Shown one piece after another: positions 25,780 through 34,710 of a DNA stretch of 46,495 nt (its first letter is position 1; every line of letters starts with the position of its first letter). The stretch is taken from contig JAUHQD010000022.1 in the NCBI GenBank assembly GCA_030418115.1, positions 1-46,495 on the forward strand. Direction: 5' to 3'. The notes beneath the pieces were generated by a model, which saw only the letters and a program-made list of their open reading frames with translations, made no database searches and was not told the origin of the DNA. Source of the DNA: Alteromonadaceae bacterium BrNp21-10 (GTDB taxonomy: Bacteria > Pseudomonadota > Gammaproteobacteria > Enterobacterales > Alteromonadaceae). The translations under genes and the position numbers were made by a program.

Positions 25780-26646
25780 TTATTCAAATAAACTTAAGTA
25801 CTGGCTGGGTATTGCCGTTACTGGGCGGATTTGTATTTGCTTATAAAACACTTCAGCCGCTTCACTTTGCAATAAAATGTGACCTTTGGTCAGTGGCCGT
25901 GACACCCCATCGTCTAAATAGCGGGAATTCTGCAACGCCATCACCACTTGCCCATTAACGATATGCAGGCTTTTGTGACCTACACTAATTAGCTCAACGC
26001 TGTTCCATTGGCCATGGGGGTTTTCTCTGTCGACATCTCGACGACAACGATTAGTTACCCCGCCCTCGCCAAATGTGCTTAACGGTTGCCCTTGCTGATA
26101 AATATAATCTTCGGCGCCATCAGGTTTAGCACAGGCAATATCCATACTGGATGTGACTTGCGACCAGTAATCGCCAAAATTGCGTTCTTCAATTTGTAAC
26201 TCTTGGGATAAAGTCCACGCCTTCCAGTAATCAACCCCATGCTCACCAATGGAGTGGTACATAATGCCGGCATCTCGGGCTAATTCTAATCGTGGCGGCC
26301 ACTTTTTCTCACCCCATTTCACCTGTAAACGTAAGTGATAATTTTCAAATTGTTGACGGGTATACACACTGCCGTAAATCTCGCCGGAAATATGTAAAAC
26401 CACCTCACTATTTTCGGTTAACGTACTAAACACTTGTGTTGGGTCTTTATCATGGCCAATAGCCTGGCTATATTCGCCAGCTGAATTTTTAGGGAGGCCA
26501 GGAATATCACTGTGCTTGCCAGGTACCGCTAGATAACTATGCCATTGGCTCAATTCTTCATCTAACAAGTTTTGCCATTCTTGAGCTTGGCCTTTACAAG
26601 CTATTGCCCCCAATAGCAGCCCGCATAACGCTAATTTCACTCTCAT
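25780..26646 (-). CDS. DUF1080 (3-keto-disaccharide hydrolase) domain protein, secreted
   Basis: The 288-residue protein carries an export signal (MRVKLALCGLLLGAIACKGQ) that could be cleaved after AQA or, less likely, act as a lipoprotein signal at C17. The rest resembles the DUF1080 beta-sandwich (3-keto-glycoside hydrolase) family, with YTRQQFENYHLRLQVKWGEKKW, AGIMYHSIGEHG and the terminal YLDDGVSRPLTKGHILLQSE pattern. Recent work links DUF1080 to hydrolysis of 3-keto-glycosides. It is divergent from the GH9 gene and shares a 174-bp control region. It may act with the GMC dehydrogenase encoded 9 kb away. Confidence 0.8.
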   Translation of the reverse strand: MRVKLALCGLLLGAIACKGQAQEWQNLLDEELSQWHSYLAVPGKHSDIPGLPKNSAGEYSQAIGHDKDPTQVFSTLTENSEVVLHISGEIYGSVYTRQQFENYHLRLQVKWGEKKWPPRLELARDAGIMYHSIGEHGVDYWKAWTLSQELQIEERNFGDYWSQVTSSMDIACAKPDGAEDYIYQQGQPLSTFGEGGVTNRCRRDVDRENPHGQWNSVELISVGHKSLHIVNGQVVMALQNSRYLDDGVSRPLTKGHILLQSEAAEVFYKQIQIRPVTAIPSQYLSLFE

Positions 26647-26820
26647 TTAATCTATCTTCTCTAATGGTTTTAATAGAATGTAACCGCGAATCATCCACTG
26701 TGTGAAGGCCATTAGTGCATTTCGCTTCAGTTGTTATAAAAAACGCCATTGCTGTTATAGGCGCAATCTCCAAAGCTTGTAATGCTGTGCGTTGTTAAAT
26801 TGTGAGATCAGAGGAACACA

Positions 26821-29313
26821 ATGAAGAAGATACTTTTTTTACTACTCATCGGTTGTAGCATGACGGTAATGTCCGCGCCCCAACTCAAATTAAATGATAA
26901 AGGTTACTTAGAAATGCCGGGACTGAATGTCACGTCATTTAGTGATATCTACCCCGATGGTCATCAAACTGGGGTAACCATTATTCAGCACGGTATACGC
27001 GTGGCCGCCAATGGTGACTTACGTTTAGAAATTTCGCCGGGACAATGGTCACCAGTTCCAGCAGGTGGCGAGCAAAGTATAGACAGAGCCAGCAATACCC
27101 TATCGCAAACCCTGTCCTATCCTGACCCGAAAAAGGACCGAACGGGTTTTAACCCAATACTTTATCCGGATCTTAAATTTTCTTACACAGTGCATGTTAC
27201 GCCACTACAGAAAAACCAATTCAAGATCAGCGTGGACTTAGCCCAACCCTTGCCTGCTGAATGGATAGGTAAAGTGGGTTTTAATTTCGAATTATTTCCC
27301 GGTCATTTGTTTGGTAAGTCTTGGTTGATGGATAAGCAGGCAGGTATTTTCCCTAATCAGCCCAACGGCCCTATAGAGCAAATTCATGGTGAACAGCTAA
27401 CCCAAGCCTTAGCCAGCGGACATGAGCTGATTGTGGCAGCGGAATCCCCTGAGCAACGCATACAAATTACTTCCAGCAAGAATGAATTAAGCCTGTGGGA
27501 TGGTCGTAGCAATCATAACAACGGTTGGTTTATTGTGCGCAGCCCGATACCCGCTGGCGCAACCACCAATGCCATCGAATGGATCATCACCCCGAATGTG
27601 ATTGACGACTGGCAATATCAGCCGGTTATTCAAGTATCACAACTGGGTTATGCCACTGGCCAACCCAAAACCGTGATTATTGAGCAAGATGGTAATGACA
27701 ACAGCACCGAAGAAGTGACCTTGTATATATTATCCAGCAAGGGCAAACAAAAAGTGCAAAGCGGCAAGGCCAAACATTGGGGGCAATTTTTACGCTACCA
27801 ATATCTTACTTATGACTTTTCCAGTGTCACTCAACCGGGTATGTACGTTATTGAATATCGCGGGCAGACCACTCATGCTTTTGCAATTTCCGATGCGGTC
27901 TTTGACCGCCATGCATGGCAGCCCACGTTGGAATACTATTTACCGGTGCAAATGTGCCATATGCGCGTGAATGAAAAATACCGCGTTTGGCACGACCACT
28001 GTCACCATGACGATGCCTTAATGGCCCCCACTGACCTTAACCATTTTGATGGTTACATTTCTGGCTCATCAACTTTAACTAATTTTAAACCCGGTGAACG
28101 GGTGCCTGAGTTAAACAAAGGCGGTTGGCACGACGCCGGCGATTACGACTTACGGGTAGAATCGCAAATTGGTACGGTATGGTTATTGGCGATGATGGTA
28201 GAAGAATTTGGCCTTGATTACGACGCTACCCTAATCGACCAGCAAAAACAATTAGTGGAGATCCATCAGCCCGACGGCAAATCCGATGCGCTGCAGCAAA
28301 TAGAACATGGGCTATTAAGTATACTAGGGGGTTACCAATCACTAGGGCGTTTATATCGCGGTATTATAGTACCTACGGTTCGCCAATATGTGATGCTAGG
28401 TGATGCTGCCAGTCAAACCGATGAATTCTATTACGATAAAAACTTAGGCGAAGATGAAATAAGCGGCGAGTACTCCGGTAAAGCCGATGACCGCTGGGTT
28501 TTCACCGAAGAGAATCCGGGACGAGAGCTTTATGTTGCCGGCGGTTTAGCTGCAGCATCCAGGGTGCTGAAAACCTATAACCCCAGCTTAGCCAAACAGG
28601 CCATCGACGCCGCTCAAGCTATTTACAGCGCAGCGGTGGCTAATAAAGAGCTATTCAAACCCCATCATCGTCAAAATCAGGTATTTGCCTTAACCGAGTT
28701 ATTACTGGCAAAACCCGACGCCGATTATCAAAAGCAGTTAATCCAGCTACAAAGCTTTATCACCGAAAATATTGCTAAAACCGGCTGGAGCGTCGGTCAT
28801 ATCATTGAGCACATTAAAGATAAAAAGTTTAACGCGGCGGTATCTAAAGCCGTTGCAACTTATCAAGTACAGTTACGCGCCGAAGCGCAAGACTCGCCTT
28901 TTGGGGTGCCATACAAGCCAAATATTTGGGGTGCGGGCTGGACCATTCAACGCTTTGGTGTTGAGCAGTTCTTTTTCCATAAAGGTTGGCCACAACATAC
29001 CACCACCGATTTTTATGTGAATGCGCTGAATTTTGTTTTAGGTGCACACCCGGGTAGTAATACCCAATCCTTTGTGTCCGGTGTGGGTTCGGAATCAGCA
29101 CTGGTGGCTTATGGGGTTAATCGCGCCGACTGGTCACACATACCCGGCGGGGTGATATCCGGTACGGCTTTGATCCGCCCCGATTTACCTGAGCTGAAAA
29201 TATGGCCATTCTTCTGGCAGCAAACTGAATATGTGATGGGTGGTGGTGCCACTAATTACATGTTTTTAGCCTTGGCGGCTCAGCAGTTGTACGGACAGCC
29301 GCAACCTAAGTAA
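26821..29313 (+). CDS. GH9-family glycoside hydrolase (cellulase-type), secreted
   Basis: The 830-residue enzyme has a signal peptide (MKKILFLLLIGCSMTVMSA) and a beta-rich N-terminal region of about 255 residues. A CelD-type Ig-like domain (VIQVSQLGYATGQPKTVII onward) and a C-terminal (alpha/alpha)6 barrel follow. Catalytic candidates are the Asp pair in GGWHDAGDYD (about 438-441) and Glu near 803 in QQTEYVMGGG. The ending GAHPGSNTQSFVSGVG and ADWSHIPGG is typical of GH9. It would cleave beta-1,4-glucans or related beta-glycans. AGAGGAA precedes the ATG. A strong hairpin follows the stop. Confidence 0.88.
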   Translation: MKKILFLLLIGCSMTVMSAPQLKLNDKGYLEMPGLNVTSFSDIYPDGHQTGVTIIQHGIRVAANGDLRLEISPGQWSPVPAGGEQSIDRASNTLSQTLSYPDPKKDRTGFNPILYPDLKFSYTVHVTPLQKNQFKISVDLAQPLPAEWIGKVGFNFELFPGHLFGKSWLMDKQAGIFPNQPNGPIEQIHGEQLTQALASGHELIVAAESPEQRIQITSSKNELSLWDGRSNHNNGWFIVRSPIPAGATTNAIEWIITPNVIDDWQYQPVIQVSQLGYATGQPKTVIIEQDGNDNSTEEVTLYILSSKGKQKVQSGKAKHWGQFLRYQYLTYDFSSVTQPGMYVIEYRGQTTHAFAISDAVFDRHAWQPTLEYYLPVQMCHMRVNEKYRVWHDHCHHDDALMAPTDLNHFDGYISGSSTLTNFKPGERVPELNKGGWHDAGDYDLRVESQIGTVWLLAMMVEEFGLDYDATLIDQQKQLVEIHQPDGKSDALQQIEHGLLSILGGYQSLGRLYRGIIVPTVRQYVMLGDAASQTDEFYYDKNLGEDEISGEYSGKADDRWVFTEENPGRELYVAGGLAAASRVLKTYNPSLAKQAIDAAQAIYSAAVANKELFKPHHRQNQVFALTELLLAKPDADYQKQLIQLQSFITENIAKTGWSVGHIIEHIKDKKFNAAVSKAVATYQVQLRAEAQDSPFGVPYKPNIWGAGWTIQRFGVEQFFFHKGWPQHTTTDFYVNALNFVLGAHPGSNTQSFVSGVGSESALVAYGVNRADWSHIPGGVISGTALIRPDLPELKIWPFFWQQTEYVMGGGATNYMFLALAAQQLYGQPQPK

Positions 29314-29345
29314 TAAGGCTTTTGATTACCTATTGAGACAATCAC

Positions 29346-29391
29346 TTTACAGTTAGCCTGCCCGCAACGGCGTGCTAACTGTAAACTATTT
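29346..29391 (+). terminator. Terminator-like hairpin after GH9 gene
   Basis: The perfect 12-bp stem is TTTACAGTTAGC (29346-29357) / GCTAACTGTAAA (29374-29385), followed by CTATTTTAT. The loop is 16 nt. It lies 32 bp beyond the stop. Confidence 0.6.
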
Positions 29392-29487
29392 TATACCCCA
29401 ACCAGCTTGCTAGCATTCGTCATAAGCCGCTGAAATTGTTACTCTTCCCTACCCCTTTTTTGCATTGTTAATTTGAGATTAATAATT

Positions 29488-30894
29488 ATGTTTTCCAAAT
29501 GCCGAACCACTCTACTCAGCGTTTGCTGGATATTGCCTATAGCCTTATCATCCACAGTTTTTGCTAGTGCGTTAAACGAGCAACAGCAACAACAACTGAT
29601 GCAACTTAAATCCGTAAGCCTTGAAGCCAGTACTGCTTTTGATATTGTCGAGTCGCTAACCACCGAAGTAGGTGCACGTATGGTGGGAACCCCAGGTCAG
29701 AAAAAATCTGAAGCTTGGGCACAGGCCAAAATGCATGAGCTAGGTTTTGATAAAGTCTGGACCGAAGAAGTCACTTCGGTGAAATGGCATCGCGGTGAAG
29801 TATCGGCACAAATTACCGCCCCCTACCCACAAAAATTGGTGGCATTAGCACTAGGTGGCAGCGTTGGCACTAACGGTAATACCCTACAAGCCCATGTGGC
29901 TCACTTTGATACATTGGATGATTTACAAGCCGCAGAAGATAATAGCCTGAACGGCAAGATCGTCTTTGTATCTTATAAAATGCAACGCCATATTGATGGC
30001 GATGGGTATGGTAAAGCTGTCGGTGCTCGCGTAGTCGGTGCCGTAGTGGCAGCGCAAAAAGGCGCATCCGCATTTGTAATGCGTTCGGTTGGCACCGATA
30101 CCAACCGCCATGCCCATACTGGTGTGATGCGCTATCAAGAAGGCGTTGAAAAAATTCCTGCAGTCGCTATTTCGAATCCTGATGCCGACTTACTTGTGCG
30201 ACAAATCAAGCGTGGGCAATCGGTAACCATGGCATTAAACCTTAGTGCTGGTAACAACATTGAAGAAGTTAAAGCCTTGAACGTGATTGGTGAAATTACC
30301 GGTAGCGAAGCACCACAAGAAGTGGTGGTTATGGGTGCTCATTTAGATAGTTGGGATGTAGGCACCGGTGCCATTGATGATGGTGTGGGTGTGGGTATTA
30401 CCCTAGCCGCAGTTAAACATATTCTAGATTTACCGCAACGACCCAAACGCAGTATTCGGGTTATTTTATTTGCCGCCGAAGAAGTGGGATTGCATGGTGC
30501 CAAAGGTTATGTGGATGCCCGAGATTCAAAATTAGCCGACCATGTTATTGGTGCTGAATGGGATTTTGGTAATGGCAAAATCTATAAACTATCGCCGGGT
30601 GTAGGCCCTTCTGCACTAAACACTATTCGTGAATTAGCCGAGTATTTAAGCCCAATGGGCGTTGCTTTAACAACTGACAACATCGCCAAAGGTCAATCTG
30701 ATATGAGCGCGCTGGGTAACCTAGGCATGCCAGCCATTAACTTTAACCCTGATGGTAATGATTATTTTGACTATCACCATACAGAGAACGACACCCTCGA
30801 TAAGGTCGATCAACACGCGTTAAAGCATAATACCGCTGTTTACACTATGTTCGCTTATTTTGCAGCGCAATCCGCGGTTAATTTCAGACAGTAA
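29488..30894 (+). CDS. M28-family zinc aminopeptidase, secreted
   Basis: The 468-residue protein has a Sec signal (MFSKCRTTLLSVCWILPIA..., cleavage near FASA), a PA-type insert region and an M28 peptidase domain. Zinc-site motifs are GAHLDSWDVGTGAIDDG (His near 285), FAAEEVGLHG (catalytic and metal Glu) and a C-terminal FDYHHTENDT. It probably releases N-terminal residues from peptides in the periplasm. I start at ATG 29488; an in-frame TTG at 29473 adds five residues without a better ribosome-binding site. Confidence 0.88.
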   Translation: MFSKCRTTLLSVCWILPIALSSTVFASALNEQQQQQLMQLKSVSLEASTAFDIVESLTTEVGARMVGTPGQKKSEAWAQAKMHELGFDKVWTEEVTSVKWHRGEVSAQITAPYPQKLVALALGGSVGTNGNTLQAHVAHFDTLDDLQAAEDNSLNGKIVFVSYKMQRHIDGDGYGKAVGARVVGAVVAAQKGASAFVMRSVGTDTNRHAHTGVMRYQEGVEKIPAVAISNPDADLLVRQIKRGQSVTMALNLSAGNNIEEVKALNVIGEITGSEAPQEVVVMGAHLDSWDVGTGAIDDGVGVGITLAAVKHILDLPQRPKRSIRVILFAAEEVGLHGAKGYVDARDSKLADHVIGAEWDFGNGKIYKLSPGVGPSALNTIRELAEYLSPMGVALTTDNIAKGQSDMSALGNLGMPAINFNPDGNDYFDYHHTENDTLDKVDQHALKHNTAVYTMFAYFAAQSAVNFRQ

Positions 30895-30917
30895 CAGCCC
30901 TAACACGGGTTACCTCT

Positions 30918-30962
30918 AAAAACCGGCTTTAGTTTTACAATAAACCAAAGCCGGTTTTTAGT
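30918..30962 (+). terminator. Rho-independent terminator after M28 peptidase gene
   Basis: A long, nearly perfect stem is formed by AAAAACCGGCTTTAGTTT and AAACCAAAGCCGGTTTTT (one mismatch) with a short loop, and it ends in T-rich DNA. Confidence 0.85.
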
Positions 30963-31048
30963 TAATTTATCCTCCTTTCAATCAGCTCCGTTATTAATAC
31001 AATATGGGTATCTGCCAACCTCAATAAAAACCTCGCCTAGATACTCAT

Positions 31049-31066
31049 AAATATTCGCGAATATTT
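31049..31066. promoter_or_regulatory. Perfect 18-bp palindrome upstream of molybdenum hydroxylase operon
   Basis: AAATATTCG is followed directly by its reverse complement CGAATATTT. It lies about 120 bp before the operon start, in the only control region available to the two oxidase genes. A dimeric regulator site is plausible. Confidence 0.45.
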
Positions 31067-31120
31067 CATAAAAAACAACCATTTTACGTCTAAGATTAGT
31101 CTTTAATACTTTATTACATC

Positions 31121-31138
31121 TTAGTCCTTGAAGACTAA
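31121..31138. promoter_or_regulatory. TTAGTC-N6-GACTAA inverted repeat
   Basis: A perfect 6-bp inverted repeat with a 6-nt spacer lies 49 bp before the 2Fe-2S subunit start. A third TTAGTC copy lies about 25 bp upstream (31096-31101). The spacing suits LysR- or TetR-like binding, but no regulator gene is adjacent. Confidence 0.35.
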
Positions 31139-31186
31139 AAAGGGTCGTGTCTTAAATAGACGAATTTTTGTAAATACACATGGATC

Positions 31187-31660
31187 ATGCCAATGGCTAA
31201 TACAGTAGTGATTAACTCAAAAGAATATGCAATTGATGTAGCGGACGATATGCCGTTATTGTGGTTTTTACGGGACCGCTTGGAATTTACTGGTACTAAA
31301 TTCGGCTGCGGTAGCGGTTTATGCGGCGCCTGCACTGTGCATATGGATGGCACTGCCATCCGTGCTTGCGTAATGCCTATCAGCGCTGTAGCGGGCAAAA
31401 GCATTACCACAATCGAAGGCTTGTCTGAAAATGGTGATCACCCTCTACAAAAAGCCTGGGTAGAAAACAATGTTCCACAATGTGGATATTGTCAGGCAGG
31501 GCAAATCATGAATGCCGCCAGCCTGCTGGCCACCAATACTTCGCCATCGGATGATGATATTGATGCCGCCATGCAAGGTAACATTTGTCGCTGTGGTACT
31601 TATCAACGTATTAAAAAAGCGATCAAGTCAGCCGCTTTTGAACTAGCGAAGGAGGTGTAA
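31187..31660 (+). CDS. 2Fe-2S small subunit of molybdenum hydroxylase (xanthine dehydrogenase family)
   Basis: The 157-residue electron-transfer subunit has all eight cluster cysteines: 41, 46, 49 and 61 for the plant-ferredoxin-type cluster (CGSGLCGAC...C), and 99, 102, 134 and 136 for the second cluster (CGYC...CRC). It resembles the small subunits of isoquinoline 1-oxidoreductase and periplasmic aldehyde dehydrogenases. It has no signal peptide and is likely exported attached to the large subunit, whose gene begins 2 bp after its stop. Two ATGs (31187, 31193) are possible. Confidence 0.9.
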   Translation: MPMANTVVINSKEYAIDVADDMPLLWFLRDRLEFTGTKFGCGSGLCGACTVHMDGTAIRACVMPISAVAGKSITTIEGLSENGDHPLQKAWVENNVPQCGYCQAGQIMNAASLLATNTSPSDDDIDAAMQGNICRCGTYQRIKKAIKSAAFELAKEV

Positions 31661-31661
31661 C

Positions 31662-33872
31662 ATGAATCGTCATTTACATGCAGCCATCCATGGCGACACT
31701 GCCGCCAACCCGATTGAAAACACTAACCGTCGTCAGTTTCTTAAAATTGCCAGCATGGCCTCCGGTGGTTTAGCCATTGGCTTCACCTTACCAGGCATGG
31801 CCAGCCCAGCATCGCAAGATGACAATATTAGCCTAAATGCCTTTATTCACTTACAAGAAAACGGCGATACCCTGATCTACAGCAGCCGCTGTGAAATGGG
31901 TCAAGGCATCAGCACTGCCCTGCCCGCTGCCATTGCCGATGAAATGGAAGCAGATTGGAGTCGTGTTCATGTAGAACAAGCTGGCGGTGATAAAGATAAA
32001 TATGGCGACCAAGCAACCGGCGGTTCTGCCAGTATTCGCACCCAATTTGAGCCTATGCGCCAAGCCGGTGCTGCCGCCAAAATGATGTTAGTGGCTGCGG
32101 CTGCCAAGGTATGGAATACCTCGGTGGACAACTGCTACGCTGAAAATCATTTTGTGATTAATAAACTGAATAAACAAAAGCTCGGTTATGGCGAATTAGC
32201 CAGCCTAGCGGCCAAGGTGCCAGTACCCAAAGATCCCGTTTTGAAAACCAAGGATCAATATCGATATATTGGTAAAGCACTGGATCGTCATGATGTAGGG
32301 TTAGTTACCACCGGCCAGCGCATGTATGGCGTAGATACCAAGTTACCCGGCATGCGTTACGCCGCTATCGTCCATTGCCCAGTATTTGGCGGTAAACTGA
32401 AAAGCCTAGATAAAACTGCCGCCATGCAAGTAAAAGGCGTCACCGACGTTATTGAAATACCACGTTTGGATGTACCTTACGGTTCCGTAGGCGGCGTCGC
32501 CGTGGTCGCCGACAATTCCTGGACCGCACAACAAGCCGTTAAAAAACTCGTGGTGGAATGGGAAGCCGGCCCTAATGCCGTCTACAACACCAAAGAATAC
32601 AAACAGCAACTAGTCGCCAATGTTGAAAAACCAGCGAAAAAAGCGGCTGAGCGCGGCGATGTAGAAAAAGCCTTTGCCGAAGCCACCCATAAAGTCAGCG
32701 CCACTTACACCGGCGGCCATTTGTCCCATGCGCCGATGGAGCCAAATGCCAGCGTAGTGTGGGTACAAGATGACAGCTGTGAAGTGTGGGCATCTACTCA
32801 AAGCCCAGATGATATTCAAAAAACCTTAGGTGGTTATTTAAAACGTGACCCTAAAGATATCAAAGTCAATGTGATGATCTCCGGTGGTGCTTTTGGTCGT
32901 AAATTTAAATGCGATTATGTCCATGAAGCGGCGGCCATATCACAACAAATTAAAGCACCTGTGCAGTTAATCTGGTCACGCGAAGAAGATATGCGCACCG
33001 GTTATTACCATTCTATTAATGCTCAGCATATTGAAGCGTCACTGGATAAAGACGGTAACGTCACCGGCTGGTTACATCGTATTGCCTTCCCGTCTATTAG
33101 CTCGTTGTTTAACCCGTCGTTAGACAGAGCCCCCGACAACGCCTTAGGTGATATAGAAAACCACCCTTTCGGCATTGCTAATTTACGCAGTGAATCCGGT
33201 GAAGCGCCAGCACATACCCGCATTGGTTGGTATCGCGCGGTGTATGCAATATTTTATGGTTTTGCTTTTGGCACCTTCGCCGACGAGCTCGCCCATAAAG
33301 CCGGCAAAGATACGGTTAAATTCCTCAATGACGTTTATGATGCCAATACCAACCCAGAACAAGCGGATCAGGTAATGCGCTCAAAAGCAGTATTAGCCTT
33401 AGCCGCCAAACATTCTGGCATTGGTAAAAAGTTGCCTAAAGGCGAAGGTATTGGCATTGCGGTACACCATAGTTTTCAAAGCTATGTAGCGATGGCCGTA
33501 CACGTCAAAGTCGACGGTGATGACATCAAAGTACTTAACGTCGATTGCGCCATTGATTGCGGACAGGTACTGAATACCGATGGCGCCACCGCACAAATGG
33601 AAGGTGCAGTGGTGATGGGAATGTCGTTGTCGCTATACACCGAAATAAGCTTTAAAGACGGTGCGGTAGTCAACTCCAACTTCCACGATTACCCAGTGCT
33701 GCGCATTAACGAAATGCCCAATGTACGAGTGCATATTGTTGACTCAGATGCCAAACCTACCGGTTTAGGAGAACCGGGAGTTGCGCCGTTTGCACCGGCG
33801 TTGAGCAATGCCATATTTGCTGCTTCCGGCACAAGGTATCGGGATATTCCGATAAAGCCTTTATCAGCGTAG
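31662..33872 (+). CDS. Molybdopterin-binding large subunit of molybdenum hydroxylase, Tat-exported
   Basis: The 736-residue catalytic subunit belongs to the xanthine dehydrogenase family, in the isoquinoline 1-oxidoreductase beta / aldehyde dehydrogenase branch. It has a 22-residue leader before a twin-arginine signal (NRRQFLKIASMASGGLA, RR at 23-24). It then has the cofactor-contact loop GGAFGRKFKCDYVHEAA and the active-site Glu near 703 in GLGEPGVAPF. It would oxidise aldehydes or N-heterocycles in the periplasm and pass electrons to the 2Fe-2S subunit. The FAD or cytochrome subunits and the XdhC-type maturation factor are not encoded nearby. Confidence 0.88.
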   Translation: MNRHLHAAIHGDTAANPIENTNRRQFLKIASMASGGLAIGFTLPGMASPASQDDNISLNAFIHLQENGDTLIYSSRCEMGQGISTALPAAIADEMEADWSRVHVEQAGGDKDKYGDQATGGSASIRTQFEPMRQAGAAAKMMLVAAAAKVWNTSVDNCYAENHFVINKLNKQKLGYGELASLAAKVPVPKDPVLKTKDQYRYIGKALDRHDVGLVTTGQRMYGVDTKLPGMRYAAIVHCPVFGGKLKSLDKTAAMQVKGVTDVIEIPRLDVPYGSVGGVAVVADNSWTAQQAVKKLVVEWEAGPNAVYNTKEYKQQLVANVEKPAKKAAERGDVEKAFAEATHKVSATYTGGHLSHAPMEPNASVVWVQDDSCEVWASTQSPDDIQKTLGGYLKRDPKDIKVNVMISGGAFGRKFKCDYVHEAAAISQQIKAPVQLIWSREEDMRTGYYHSINAQHIEASLDKDGNVTGWLHRIAFPSISSLFNPSLDRAPDNALGDIENHPFGIANLRSESGEAPAHTRIGWYRAVYAIFYGFAFGTFADELAHKAGKDTVKFLNDVYDANTNPEQADQVMRSKAVLALAAKHSGIGKKLPKGEGIGIAVHHSFQSYVAMAVHVKVDGDDIKVLNVDCAIDCGQVLNTDGATAQMEGAVVMGMSLSLYTEISFKDGAVVNSNFHDYPVLRINEMPNVRVHIVDSDAKPTGLGEPGVAPFAPALSNAIFAASGTRYRDIPIKPLSA

Positions 33873-33906
33873 GTTTTGCTTGCTAACGAGTTAGCATCGT
33901 TAATTG

Positions 33907-33935
33907 AAAACGTCGCCAATTAGGCGACGTTTTTT
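33907..33935 (+). terminator. Rho-independent terminator after molybdenum hydroxylase operon
   Basis: The perfect 11-bp stem is AAAACGTCGCC (33907-33917) / GGCGACGTTTT (33923-33933), with a 5-nt loop and a following T-run. Confidence 0.9.
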
Positions 33936-33960
33936 ATTGGCATAACCGACACTCACTAAT

Positions 33961-34613
33961 TAACCTGAATTCTGCTTAATAAAATTGAACTAAATGCCTG
34001 TTCCAAGATCCGATCTTTCGACTAAAAGAGATCAATCTATAAAGAAACAGGTATGAGTAAATTAGTTGGGTTGTTTTGTGATATTGATGATTTTGCAAAG
34101 TATTTATCCCTCAATGGCAAAAAAACTGCTGCAGACGGTACGCAAAAACGTCAAAGAGAAGAACAAATGACAACCAGTGAAATTATGACGATTGTCGTCA
34201 TTTTTGATATATCACATTACCGTGATTTCAAAAACTACTCTCTTGGGTATGCATTCTTTGTGTACAAAAATGAGTTTCCAAATTGACTGAGTTACACACG
34301 ATTTATAGCGGTCATGCCTAGGGAGCATCGTACCCATTGTGTGCATACTTCACATCACTTAAAGGGAAGCCCACAGGGATAGAGTTCATTGACTCTACAT
34401 GCATCAAGGCGTGTCATAACATCCGAATACCAAGACATAAAACCTTCGATAGTATCGCTCAATGAGATAAAGGTACTATGGGCTGGTTTTATGTTGAATT
34501 TGCTTGCAGGATTGGTCACGTATTCGCTTAAAAGAAAACAAACCAAGCCTTAAGTTAACTTAACTGACGTAGAGCGTAACTCTATGGTTATCACTTAAGC
34601 AGATCTCAGGCTA
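33961..34613 (+). mobile_element. Degenerate IS982-family insertion sequence
   Basis: Imperfect terminal inverted repeats lie at 33961-33979 (TAACCTGAATTCTGCTTAA) and 34595-34613, matching at 16 of 19 positions. They enclose a broken IS982-type transposase gene. At about 650 bp it is far shorter than an intact element of this family (near 1 kb), mainly because the middle of the transposase is deleted. It sits between two terminators in a gap between operons. Confidence 0.7.
34053..34553 (+). pseudogene. IS982-family transposase, nonsense, frameshift and deletion
   Basis: The N-terminal part reads LVGLFCDIDDFAKYL and SEIMTIVVIFDISHYRDFKNY, typical of IS982 transposases. TGA at 34284-34286 interrupts it, and the same frame continues as SYTRFIAVMPREH. 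A frameshift near 34330 restores YPLCAYFTSLKGKPTGIEF, then STCIKACHNIRIPRHKTF, another TGA (34464-34466) and KGTMGW. It then jumps to the family's C-terminal GFMLNLLAGLVTYSLK, ending at 34553. Thus the catalytic middle is missing. It cannot encode an active enzyme. Confidence 0.82.
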
Positions 34614-34663
34614 GGTTAATTAACTTCTGTTTAGAATAATCTCAGCTTTATCAATAGAGAATA

Positions 34664-34687
34664 AAAACCCCGGTTAACCGGGGTTTT
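34664..34687 (-). terminator. Terminator palindrome after GH10 gene
   Basis: A perfect 24-bp palindrome, AAAACCCCGGTT / AACCGGGGTTTT, is followed on the minus strand by TTTAT. It lies 23 bp past the stop of the minus-strand xylanase gene. Its symmetry means it can also stop plus-strand transcription from the IS side. Confidence 0.85.
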
Positions 34688-34710
34688 GTTCATGTGTCAG
34701 CCTGACTTAC

